Source: Cristatella mucedo (taxonomy: Eukaryota > Bryozoa > Phylactolaemata > Cristatellidae). Taken from it: DNA of 64,000 nucleotides. The stretch is from positions 81,001-145,000 of the forward strand of contig WPIO01000214.1 in NCBI GenBank assembly GCA_009760855.2. Direction: 5' to 3'. Of the stretch, positions 47,576-58,893 are shown piece by piece. The translations under genes and the position numbers were made by a program. How positions within the stretch are numbered: the stretch's first letter is position 1; each line of letters begins with the position of its first letter. A model generated the notes under the pieces. That model worked only from the letters and a program-made list of their open reading frames with translations. It was not told the DNA's origin and did not search any database.

Positions 47576-48276
47576 ATCAGCTCGGCTTTCTTGGTCAATT
47601 GTGACATCTTTCTTATCGTATGTGATGCATGACGTTGCTGTCAGTAGCTGATGCCGTGTGCTTTTTATCTCAGGAACACTTCAGTGGAACAGTACTTCGT
47701 TAGCATAGGGAGTAGCGTGCAAATGTATGCGCCCAACAAAAATATGGCAGATAACGACGGCAGCAATCTCGAGCTGTCTGATCATCAACAAAGAGTTGAG
47801 CCAAAAATGGATGCCCTGGCAAACTTTTTTAAACTGTGGGCATTACATAATTTGGCACAGCACTGCTTCTGGTGAAGGCAGAGATCAGATGACACGATGA
47901 CAGACTATGCTAACTTTTGTCAGCAATCCACAAGATCAACTCGACTGTAAAAACGAACGAGAACAGGTATCCAGATCACTTGCAGCAGCAGCAGCCGAAG
48001 CATCAGCAGCATACCTAACCAATGCTTGATATTCGTAACCCACGCTAGTAACAAACGGCTTGGGCTCAATGGTAAATAAGGCAGCAGCCAATAGCCAAAC
48101 TTAAGCAGTCGTGCGATCAAGCTTTCGGTGAGCAATATTTCGTTACACATGAAGGACACAACTCTTCTGTCTCGAGAGTCGAACACATGGAGGTATCCGG
48201 AGGCAAGCCTACGGATCAACTGTACCTTCTACAAGAGAAGTAGGGGCGGTTACGACATTGTGGCTACCGACTCCAT

Positions 48277-48480
48277 TAAAATAAATAAATAAATAAATAA
48301 ATAATAAATCCTAGCTGATTAAACAGCCTCTTTTTATATAGCGGTTGAAGAGCCTTTACGGCTATCAGTATCGCTTGCAGTGGTGATAAAGAATCGCCAA
48401 CTGCAGGAATCGAACCAATGACCTCGGGACCGAGGTCGTGAAAGCAACCGCCTTACCTAGTGTGCCACCACGGCTCACCA
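48277..48480 (-). mobile_element. tRNA-derived SINE, type 1, with AAAT tail
   Basis: AAAT-repeat tail (48277-48308), CTAGCTGATTAAACAGCC, GAAGAGCCTTTACGGC, inverted B box GGAATCGAACCAATGACC, and end CCACCACGGCTCACC. Confidence 0.85.
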
Positions 48481-48577
48481 ATAAGCAGAGGAAGCAGCGG
48501 CATCTACATGGTAAGCACACTGTGTCTAAATTGCTGCATAATATACAAACCGCCACTTCAGTAGCCTCTCAAGTAGC

Positions 48578-48633
48578 AGCTACATCGATGCCTTGCGCGC
48601 TTCTCAGCTACATCGATGCCTTGCGCGCTTCTC
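48578..48633. repeat. 28-bp tandem duplication
   Basis: Two exact copies of AGCTACATCGATGCC...GCGCTTCTC, at 48578-48605 and 48606-48633. Confidence 0.95.
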
Positions 48634-49974
48634 AGCAGCATCAGCTTGCTTACAATTTTTCAGCAATAAAGAATTGTTACGCGATTTGGAGCCATTGTCA
48701 ATACAAGCATGTACAGTGGCATCAGGCCGATCCTCTGGATCAATCATACTTCACACACATCTCACAGAAGACTGGGACATGTCACATCGGCCGATTAGCC
48801 GAGGAACGAGCACAATTGTCCCAAAGGACCACGACCCGATGTCATCCAAGACCCGAGAAAACAACCACGCGAACCTCAGTGCTACTGTGCCCAGCTAGTT
48901 GTTTGGTGCCTAAAGAATGTGACGGGGATCAGAGTGAGTGGGCGTGACTCGGGAACAAAAAAAAAACTCTACAGGGTCACACGTCTGTAGGCAACACCCC
49001 ACCACCAAGGGCCCGGCACCTACAGCATTCTGCTGACAGACATTCTTCGGGCACAGCATTCTGCTGACATTCTGCCCACCCGAGTCTGATTGATACCCAG
49101 GCAAAGCATTGGGCAATCGCACGGGACTCCGGTGAAAGTTGCCCAGAATCAAGCTTGTCCAGCTACTGCTCGTCGAGGTCTGAGAACAACGACGTGCGTG
49201 CACGCGCATGTGCCCGAGAGCATGTGGGGGGGGGGGGGTTGTGGACCTCGTGTGCAACATCGGCGGCTTGGGTAGGAATTGGGCAGGAATCACCCAATCC
49301 TGTTCGCCCTCTTCTCCTTCACCGCACACAGCCAGGCTGTCAATCATGCAGCACTAGCAAGCATCTTTATTTAACGAAACAATATAGCGAGACATGTTTG
49401 GACCGCCTTCCGACTTAGTGTGCGGAGTTTATCGAGCCCCTTACTTTTTGTGCGCTCTCCAAGCAGCCAGCGCTGCAAGTTGATCCAGCAAGCTGTCGTC
49501 GAGTGCCTACAGCTTGACAGCGGTTGGCAATCAGGTCCAGTTTTTCCTTACTTAAGCAGCAGACAAGCTGGAGAGACATTTTCGAAGAAGCTCGGTAGTC
49601 ATGCAGTATCTGACAGGTTGCTCGGGACTTTCTCACGGGAAGTGCATGCGCGGTCGTGTAATTCTATCGACATACTCAGCTCCGAATGTGCTGCCGGGGA
49701 GTCGCCACCCCCTTCGACGAAGTCGCCTCGGAACTCTTCAGTCGGAGTTAGGCTCACATCATTCACCGTCTGGTCGCTAACGTTTCAGTAGACACACTTA
49801 TAATACCCATAGGCGTTTCTCTCTGGTCAGGGAATTGTAAAAGTATTGAATATGTAGGTAGTGACAGGCAAGACTGGCCAGACCAGGACCATAAATACTT
49901 ATTCTTGTGGCCACTTGATTTGGGGGGCTGACTGAGACGGCATTTTAATGAGCAGCTACAGTGACAGTGTAAAT

Positions 49975-50464
49975 AATGATAATAATAATAATAATACAAT
50001 TGATATAGCGCTGTCAAAGAACTAGATCTCTTTCTAGGCACTTAAAATGTGCTGCAAAGAAAGCACGATCGAATGATTAGTGGTAGCATGCTCATTGACA
50101 ACCAGCATAACGTGGCAAGGGGTGACATGGACAGGGTCAGCATGTAAATATGGTTGGTGCAAGCATGCACAGTGTCAGAATACATAAGCACGTAAAGGAC
50201 GAATCACATGGATCTACTAAATGCTGTGACAAATAGATACGTTTTTAGTTTTCGAAATGCGGTGAAGTCAGAGAATATCGTGACACAAGTCGGAAATAAG
50301 TTCCAGGCTTAGGCAGCATACCAATTAAAGGTGTGGTCTCCAAAAGATTTGAGGTTGGTATGAGATATATATAAACGACTAGATTCCGAAAAGCGGGTGG
50401 TACGATGCTTGGCCTGTGGGGGAGTAGATCTGATAGGTAGGCTGGTGCCAAAGAATGAAGAAAC
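49975..50464 (-). mobile_element. LINE, outer copy of second nested cluster (piece 1)
   Basis: Inverted ATT tail, 3' UTR and C-terminal coding sequence, cut at AATGAAGAAAC (50464). It resumes at 52516 with AAGAAACCTAAA. Confidence 0.8.
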
Positions 50465-52515
50465 ATTGTTGAATCACAGATGCACAATCCAAAAATGCTG
50501 ATGTCGACGATAAACCATCTCCTCAACCGTTCCCGGGTTAGCTCCTTACCTGATGATCCTTGTGATGATCTAGCCGATCGCTTCTCTCGATTCTTTGTGC
50601 AGAAGATAGACAAAATCAGGGAATCCATCCCTGCGATGACAACCTTCCCACTAGAATGCTGTTCCTCGGTTCCTGGCTGCGCCTCAATGTCTGCATTTAA
50701 ACAGGTCACTAGTGATCTAGTCCTAAAGCTCGTATCTCAATCAAAGAAGACAACAAGTCCACTGGACCCTATTCCCACTGTCCTGCTCCTACGTTGCATT
50801 GATCTGCTGCTGCCATGCATAACCAACATCATTAATATGTCATTAGCCTCAGGTCAGGTCCCAGCACCTTTCAAAAAAGCTGTAGTCAGGCCACTTCTCA
50901 AGAAAGCTACACTAGACCAAGAGAACTTGAGCAACTACCGCCCAGTCTCCCTTCTACCATTCCTATCAAAGACACTGGAACGGGTCGTGGCAGACCAGCT
51001 GAACTCGTATATCGAAACCTCACACCTTGCTAGTAAGTTCCAGTCTGGCTTTAGAGCTAATCACTCCACAGAGTCAGCATTGCTTCGGGTATACAACGAC
51101 CTACTTAGGAATGCAGACATGGGTAGAGTGTCTCTTCTTGTTTTGCTCGATCTTTCGGCAGCTTTTGATACCATCGATCACAAAGTACTTCTAGAGCGCC
51201 TCTCATCTCGCCTGGGCATCACTGGCACTGCTCTGCAGTGGTTCAGGTCCTATCTCAGTGGGACACTCCAGAGTGTTGACGTGAATGGACAAAGATCATC
51301 TGAAGTACCTCTGAAATATGGAGTACCTCAGGGCTCTGTGCTAGGTCCGGTCCTTTTCACCGTTTATACTCTCCCTCTCGCTGATGTGATTGCCAAGCAC
51401 AATCTAGGCTTTCACTTCTATGCGGATGACACTCAGTTGTACCTTTGCTTTGATCCCTCCCAGCCTTCGAGCACCTCAAATTCTCTCTAACTCACTTGCT
51501 GCATGCATTGATGACATCCGATCATGGATGGCAGCAAATTTTCTAAAACTAAACGATGATAAAACTAACTTACTAGTTATGGGCAAACCTAGTGTTATTC
51601 AGAAATTGGAAAGGCTGACTTTCAAAATTGGCTCTGCCAGCATATCTCCAGTTGAATCAGCTCGAAATCTAGGTGTCATATTCCAAAGCGACCTCTCGTT
51701 AGACGACCACATCAGCTCCACAGTCAAATCAGCCTATTTTCAGCTTCATAACATTGCTAAAATTAGGGCTTGTTTAGATAAGGATACCACGTCCAAGTTG
51801 GTCCATGCATTCGTGACATCTCGTCTCGACTTCTGCAACTCACTGCTTACTGGCCTACCAGCATGTGCGATCAGGCGATTGCAGCTGGTGCAAAACTCTG
51901 CAGCTAGGCTTGTCTGTCGTGAGCGTCGCAGTTGCCACGTTACCCCACTTCTCGCCGACCTGCACTGGCTACCAGTCAAGCAACGGATTGACTTCAAGGT
52001 TTTGTCGCTCACATTTAGGTCTCTTCATTCTATGGCTCCAGCCCATCTTTCAGATATACTACCCCATCACGCAAAGCATCGTACCACTCGCTTTTCGGAA
52101 TCCAACGGTCTAGAAATACCTCGTACAAACCTTAAATCCTTTGGAGACCGTGCATTTAGCTCGTATGCTCCCACAGCCTGGAACTCCCTCCCGACCTGCA
52201 TCAGAACATCCCCTGACCTGACCACATTTAAAAGAAACTTAAAAACATACCTATTTAGGACAGCATTTAGTGGGTCCTTGTGATTCGTCCTCGATGTGCT
52301 TATGCGTGCTGACACTGTGCATGCTGCCACTAACCACATTTGCATGCTGACCCAGTGCATGTAACCCCTAACCATGTTATTCATTTTGTTTGTTTTTCAA
52401 GCATGATTTTACTTACTATTCTGTTGCGTATCACTTTGCAGCAAATGTAAAGCGCCTAGAAAGAGATTAAGTTCTCTGAGGGCGCTTTATCAAGTGCAAT
52501 ATTATTATTATTATT
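50465..52515 (+). mobile_element. 5'-truncated LINE with 7-bp target duplication
   Basis: Runs from the linker (ATTGTTGAATCACAGATGC) to an ATT tail. The 7-bp repeat AAGAAAC flanks it (50458-50464 and 52516-52522). It sits head-to-head inside a minus-strand LINE. Confidence 0.9.
50480..52283 (+). pseudogene. LINE ORF2 broken by one frameshift
   Basis: Two frames, 50480-51490 and 51420-52283, together cover the same protein as the copy at 14.3-16.0 kb. The first carries NYRPVSLLPFLSK, DLSAAFDTIDH, GVPQGSVLGP and YADD; the second the C-terminal domain (HAFVTSRLDFCNSLL, LHWLPVKQRIDF). Comparison with the 14-kb copy shows a one-base gain near 51480 (TCTCTCTAAC against TCTCTCAAC), which makes the stop. 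The catalytic residues are otherwise intact; the endonuclease is absent by truncation. Confidence 0.85.
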
Positions 52516-53215
52516 AAGAAACCTAAATGTGAGTGAAAGAACCTCGAAGTCGATGCATTGCTTGACTGGGAGCCAGTGCAGGTGGGCACGAAGTGGTCTG
52601 GTGTGGCAATGGCAAGGCTCACGACAGATAAGCCTAGCTGCAGAGTTTTGCACCAGCTGTAAGCGCCTGATTGCACATGCCGGTAGACCGGCGAGCAGCA
52701 AGTTACAGAAGTCGGGACGGGATGACACAAATGCATGGACACACTTAGATGTGACATCCCTGTCTAAGCAAGCCCGAATTTTAACACTGCTATGTGGCTG
52801 AAAGTAGACAGGCCTGACTGTGGAGCTGACGTGGTCGTCTATTGATACAGGACGCCTAGATTTCGTGCAGATTCAACAGGACATATGCTGGCAGAGCCGA
52901 TTATGAACGCCAACCTGTCCAATTTCTGAATCACAGTTGGTCTTCCCATAACCAGTAAGTTGGTTTTTATCATCATTCAATTTAAGAAAGTTTGCTATCA
53001 TCCATGTGCATGTGAATGTCATCAATACATGCAGCAAGGGGAGTTGGGAGAATTCGACGTGCTGAGAGGCTGGTAGGGATCAAAGCAAAGGAATAACTGA
53101 GTGCCATCTGCATAGAAATGAAAGTCTACATTGTGTCTGGCAATCACGTCGGCTAGAGGAGGCGTATAAACCGTTAAAAAACGGGACCAAGCACAGAGCC
53201 CTGAGGTAACCCATA
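52516..53215 (-). mobile_element. LINE, outer copy (piece 2)
   Basis: Continues 49975-50464: C-terminal region then reverse-transcriptase end, to the GPVF/PQGS segment (AAGCACAGAGCCCTGAGG), cut at AACCCAT where another LINE tail begins. Confidence 0.8.
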
Positions 53216-53917
53216 TAATAATAATATAATAATGCACTCGATAAAGCACCCTCAGAGAACTCGATCTATTTCTAGGCGCTTTACATTTGCTGCAAAGGGA
53301 AACGCGATTGAATGGTGAGTAATATCATGCTTGATAAACAACATGAATAACATGGTTAGGAGTGACATGCACAGGGCCAGCATGCAAGTGTGGTTAGTGG
53401 CAGGCTGCAACAGTGTCAGCATGCATAAGCACATGAAGGACAAATCACAGGGACCCACTAAATGCTGTCATAAATGGGGATTTTTAATTTCTTTTTACAT
53501 GTGGTCAGGTCAGGGGATGTTCTGACGCAGGTCAGGAATGAGTTCCAGGCTTTGGGAGCATACGAACTAAATGCACGGTCTCCAAAGGATTTGAGGTTTG
53601 CACAAAATATTGGTAAACTGCTGGATTCCGAAAAGTGAGTGATACGATGTTTGGCCTGGTGGGGGAGTAGATCTGAAAGATAGGGTGGAGCCAAAGAATG
53701 AAGTGACCTAAAAGTGAGCGAAAAAACTTTGAAGTCGATCCTTGCTTGACCGGTAGCCATGCAGGTCGGTGAGAAGTGGTGTGATGTGGCAACAGCAACG
53801 CTCACGACAGACAAGCCTAGCTGCAGAGTTTTGCACCAGCTACAAGCGCCTGATTGAACATGCAGGTAGGCCAATAAGCAGTGAGTAACAGAAGTAAAGA
53901 CGGGATGTCACAAATCC
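53216..53917 (-). mobile_element. LINE 3' end nested in outer copy
   Basis: Inverted tail (ATAATAATAATATAATAATGC), 3' UTR and C-terminal frame (LPPYLSDLLPHQAKHRITHF), ending near 53917. Confidence 0.8.
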
Positions 53918-55408
53918 ATGGTATTTCAGAGGTTCCTCGGATGAGGTGTGTCCATTTACGTCAATACTCTGGAGTCTCCCACTGAAATAGGACCTAAACC
54001 ATTGCAATGCAGAGCCAGTGGTGCCCAGGCAAGATGAGAGGTGCTCATTGAGGACTTGGTGATCAATAGTATCAAAGGCTGCGGAAAGATCGAGCAAAAC
54101 AAGCAGAGAGACTCTACCTAAGTCTGCATTCCTAAGTAGGTCGTTATACACATGAAGCAATGCTGACTCTGCAGAGTGATTAGATTTAAAACCAGAGTGG
54201 AACTTACTACCAAGGCTTGAAGTTTCCATACATGAGTTCAGCTAGTCTGCTAAGACTCGTTTCAGTGTCTGATAGAAACGCTAGAAAGGAGCCTGGGCGA
54301 AAGTTGCCCAAGTTCTTTTGGTCTAGTGTTGCTTTCTTGTGTAGTGACCTGACTACAGCCTTTATGAAAGGTGCTGGGACATGACCTGAGGCTAATGGCA
54401 TATATATGTTAATTATGCATAGCAGCAGGGGATCAATGCATCGTAGAAGCAGGACGGTGGGAATAGGGCTTAGAGGGCTAGTTGTCTTTTTTATTGGGAT
54501 ATGAGCTTCAGAACGAGGTTATTAGTGGCCTCCTTGACTTTAGACATTGAGGTGCTGCAGGATATTGAAGGACATGATTCCAGGGGGCTTGTTGCCACCC
54601 TAGGGATGGACTCCGGATCTTGTCTATCTTGTTGGATGGACTCCGGATCTTGTCTATCTTGTTGGATGGACTCCGGATCTTGTCTATCTTGTTGGATGGA
54701 CTCCGGATCTTGTCTATCTTGTTGGATGGACTCCGGGATCGGATCTTGTCTATCTTGTCCGGATCTTGTCTATCTTGTTGGACTCCGGATCTTGTCTATC
54801 TTGTTGGATGGACTCCGGATCTTGTCTATCTTGTTGGATGGACTCCGGATCTTGTCTATCTTGTCTATCTGTTGGATGGACTCCGGATCTTGTCTATCTT
54901 GTTGGATGGACTCCGGATCTTGTCTATCTTGTTGGATGGACTCCGGATCTTGTCTATCTTGTTGGATGGACTCCGGATCTTGTCTATCTTGTTGGATGGA
55001 CTCCGGATCTTGTCTATCTTGTTGGATGGACTCCGGATCTTGTCTATCTTGTTGGATGGACTCCGGATCTTGTCTATCTTGTTGGATGGACTCGGATCTT
55101 GTCTATCTTGTTGGATGGACTCCGGATCTTGTCTATCTTGTTGGATGGACTCCGGATCTTGTCTATCTTGTTGGATGGACTCCGGATCTTGTCTATCTTG
55201 TTGACAAAGAAGCTCTAGAGAAGCGATCAGGTCGATCATTACAAGGATCCCTAGGTAACTAGGGAGCTAACTTGGGCGCAGTTAAGGATGGTTGATGGCT
55301 GATCGTCGACATCAGCATTTTTGGAGTGTGCATCTGCGAATCAACGATGTTTTATATAAGCAAGACATAGACTTTGTTATGATCGATTGGTGCGATTTAC
55401 AGTAGTCC
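53918..55408 (-). mobile_element. LINE, outer copy (piece 3), with internal minisatellite
   Basis: Continues from 53215: reverse transcriptase (LDLSAAFDTIDHQVLNEHLS), upstream region, then the VQKIDK segment expanded as a minisatellite (54604-55203), then the linker (GTCGACATCAGCATTTTTGG, GATCGATTGGTGCGATT). Confidence 0.8.
54604..55203. repeat. 30-bp minisatellite, about 20 units, LINE-derived
   Basis: Units begin GGATGGACTCCGG and end TATCTTGTT. Most are identical; variants carry a GATCG insertion (54735), a shortened unit (54755-54780), an extra CTATCTTGT (54860) and a one-base loss (55093). The unit corresponds to the LINE segment encoding QKIDKIRESIP on the minus strand. There are no unique spacers, so it is not a CRISPR array. 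Confidence 0.95.
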
Positions 55409-55905
55409 TGAATAGAAGTGAAAGTCTACATTGTGCCTGGCAATCACATCGGCTAGAAGGGCCGTATAAACTGTTAAAAAAACGGGACCAAGCACAGAGC
55501 CCTGAAGTAACCCATGTAATAATAATAATAATAGTAATGCACTCAATAAAGCGCCCTCAGAAAACTCAATCTCTTTCTACGCACTTTACATTTGCTGCAA
55601 AGGAAACACGATCGAATGGTGAGTGGTATCATGCTTGATAAACAACACGAATAACATGGTTAGGGGTGACATGCACAGGGTCAGCATGCAACAGTGTCAG
55701 CATGCATGGGCACATAAAGGATGAATCACAGGGACCCACTCAATGCTGTCATACATAGGTGCGTTTTAAAGTTCTTTTTAATGTGGTCAAGTCAGGAAAT
55801 GTCGTGACGAAAGTCGGGAGTGAGTTCCAGGCTTTGGGAGCATACGAACTAAAGGCAGGGTCTCCAAAGGATTTGAGGTTTGTACGAGGTATAGGTAAAC
55901 AACAT
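55409..55905 (-). mobile_element. Second copy of a LINE-LINE junction
   Basis: 55409-55515 is reverse-transcriptase sequence ending AACCCATG. It is followed immediately by an ATT tail, 3' UTR and C-terminal region of another copy. The same fusion point occurs at 53215/53216, and both sides remain similar, so this looks like a duplicate of 53115-53600. Confidence 0.75.
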
Positions 55906-58273
55906 GAATGGAAGGTGACAAACCTATGGGGAACGGCCTCCAGTATCTCAGCTTCTCTCTGGTAGCACAGCTATGCTCAGTTAATGCCTTTAAGTACTAC
56001 AATACGAGCTTCCATCCAAGTAATTACTAGGACAAACTAGTGAAGCAGTATCGCCTAAACCCTTTTTCTAAGAAAAGATCTCGCTTCCAGAAATGACATT
56101 CGTCAGGCAGCAAGGGCAACCGGTTGCTTTGGCCTTGGCGGTTTCTGTCTGTTCAGTGGGCCACTCTGACGGTGGCCCACTGAGCAAAAGTGGCCAAGGC
56201 TTGACGAAGAGTCGATGGCATAGGATCGATGCTAACAGTGGTTAATAGTGTGCAACTTTCCTGGCTGGTGTCAAAACCAGACAATACAGTGGCATCACTG
56301 TTCTGGTGTATATGTGTTTGAACTCTACGACAGACCGGTGATGCAAAGAGATGAACTAATGACAAGAAGCCCGCTGTTCCCTCTCGAGCTACGCAAGGAA
56401 AATGGCACAATGACGACATAGAGCAGACGTGGACTCAAACAGAGTCGAAAGCACATAGAAACGTCTAGGTGCAACTCCACGATGGTCAGAAACTACTGAA
56501 AGTCACCGTTTTTTTCGGTGTGATCTGAAACGACTGCCGAAGCGTTAGAGACAAGGAAAGTGGCAATACATGATCAGGGATTGGGCACTGGCTCCCTAGC
56601 CGCCATGCCTGCTAGCCGGCGACATTACACTCGGGAAATACGAGCACGTCGGCAGAGGGAAGTCGCACTCGGAGATCTCGCTCAAAACGAACGCCAAGAT
56701 AAGCTTGCGCGTCGGCAGTCGGTCGGCACACAGCATCGGCAAATCAGATTGGCGAAGCCGAGCAGAAGTCCGGGGTCAGAGGTCAGATGCTGCTTAGACT
56801 TGCTGAAAGGCTTACAGATGCAACATGTCACGTGCTTGCAGCAGGTCTACGTCGGGGCTGCCCACGAGCATCGACACGAGGAGTTGATGATGCTGAAAGG
56901 CGTGAGCAACCGATGCCAGACTCGTGGCCTAAAAAGAGGAGCCGGATGCAAAGGTGGCTCGAGTAGGAGAAGCGAGCAGGGGGAGACGATCGACTAGGCT
57001 TCCCTAACACACAAGGCTGACCGGCTGAGGTAGAACATCAGGTAACAGACCGAGGCACGTGCACGCAACGCACACGGTAAAGGTGGTGGCGGCGGCATAA
57101 GGCATGAGGCATGCCCAGCGAGCATGAGGGCAGGCAATGATCCGAGGCACATCACTGCAGATGAGTGCACGAAGAGGGGTGAGCAAACAAGTGTCAGGCA
57201 GCCATGCCATCTCAAGAGGTTGAACAGTTGCCAAGTAAGCAGCCACTTTGCTTAGCTTGGTTCGTGCACCGAAGAAAAAAGGGCGAGAAGCACAGAGTCG
57301 TAACAAACAAACTCAACACTCGACTGGGCTTCCCACACAAGTCGCTAATGATGCGTATCTTCACTGGTGGGAGCAGAAACTGTGGGCAGCAGCCTGAGTC
57401 ACCTGAGAGAATCGTCGGCGGCTTTTATAACTATTGAGCAACGACATAGGCAACTGGCTGCTAAGTCTGATTAAGGCTGCCATTAGCTGTCATGCCACGA
57501 ACTGATATAGCCCGGAATAGCCATTACTGTGGGTAGTCCCGGATTAGCAGTCTATCGATCAAAGGTAGACCATGAGCCTACCACCATTTGCATGGAAATT
57601 GCACACACTGCAATAAAAAGATGCCGACCAGCTCAATTGAAGGGAGGCTGTGTATGTATTCACCAAACAAGCACTACCACAAGTGGATGGCATTATACAT
57701 ATGGTCTCTGCATACTCACATATACTAACCCGATAGGGCAGGTGAAACAAAACAATGCAAAAGACAATGCAAGAAAATATTCGACTAACACTAAGATGGT
57801 TCAGGGCAGTGCATGCTACTGCCACCAACACCAACTAAGCTTTGACTTACAGCAGGGTTATGTTTGGATGTGGTACTACAGGCAACTCATTGATCTGATA
57901 TTATGCCCAGCTACACCGACGGTATGACTGATTGACCTATTCCAGGGAAAACGATGGCTTCCCTCCCACCGAAACCGGGTACAGCGATGCAATTTGGGAG
58001 CACAGCCTCAAAGCTGCACGAAAACCTCGCAGGGCGGCATGGCGCTGCGAAGCCAGCGCATGAAGCTGCCTGCAGCCATCGGCCTGAAGAAGACCAAGGC
58101 CATCGGCAGAAGTGAGCTGTACATGCGACTCGTGACAACCATGCCATGCGTAAAAAAAAAGAGCCACCAGGACTAGGCACATCAATAACTGAAATTAAGG
58201 CCAATCTTAAGTGGCACATCCACACTACCAACTGGGGGAGGGATGATGCCTTAAGCAACTCCAAGTGTTATAC
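55906..58273. other. Intronic, no confirmed gene
   Basis: Unique sequence with an imperfect hairpin at 56131-56200. A minus-strand stretch at 56928-56816 (acceptor CTCCTCTTTTTAG, donor CATCT|GTAAGC) reads AHAFQHHQLLVSMLVGSPDV, and one near 58130-57950 reads LLQADGCRQLHALASQRHA. Both look exon-like but are unassigned. Confidence 0.4.
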
Positions 58274-58443
58274 AGTAAGCTAGCTGATCTACAGCCTCAT
58301 TTATATAGCAGCAGAAGAGCCTTAATAGCTACCACCACGGCTTGCAGCAGACAATGAAGGATGGCCCACTGCAGGACTCGAATCCACAACCCGGGTCATA
58401 AAGAGCAAGCACCTCAGCCCTGAACTACGACCCAGAGGCTTGT
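58274..58443 (-). mobile_element. tRNA-derived SINE, type 1, degraded
   Basis: AGCTGATCTACAGCCTC, GCAGCAGAAGAGCC, inverted B box GGACTCGAATCCACAACC, and a degraded head ending ACGACCCAGAGGC. Confidence 0.75.
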
Positions 58444-58782
58444 GCGACTTTAACAAGGCAAAACGTGCACTTTTTCCCATAGCAAATCCAAAATGTCACG
58501 CGGTGGCCACAGGGCCAGCATAGGGCTTAAAGTCCATCCAATGGCTCCTGCTCACGGGCTTCAGATAGGCCAAGTCAAAGAAGACTCACAAGAGAAGTCA
58601 GTAACCAGCTAGCAGCAATCGGCAACTTAAAAACCGGGTAAACCCAGCCGGAATGCGCCGAGTGGGACCGAACTGGACCTTACAAGTTCATAGACTGGTC
58701 GACATTAAAGGGTCACTGAAGTTGGCTATCGACATTTAAGGGTTACTGAAGTTGGCAATGTATAAACATAATTCATTTACAT

Positions 58783-58893
58783 TGCGTGGTAAGATAACCT
58801 AATCTTCTATCCAGGCGCTTCACACTTACGGCAGGGCTCCAGCACACGACCTTGATTTGTCAAATTCAAGGCAGCCTTAACCCAGGGCTATAA
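58783..58893 (-). mobile_element. tRNA-derived SINE, type 2, degraded
   Basis: On the minus strand: GGGTTAAGGCTGCC head, GTGCTGGAGCCCTG B-box remnant, then GAAGCGCCTGGATAGAAGATT LINE-like tail (split: GAAGCGCC, TGGATAGAAGATT). Confidence 0.6.

Noticed and set aside
54604-55203. Array of regular repeats as a CRISPR locus
   Set aside because: Units abut without unique spacers, the context is an animal LINE, and no cas genes exist.
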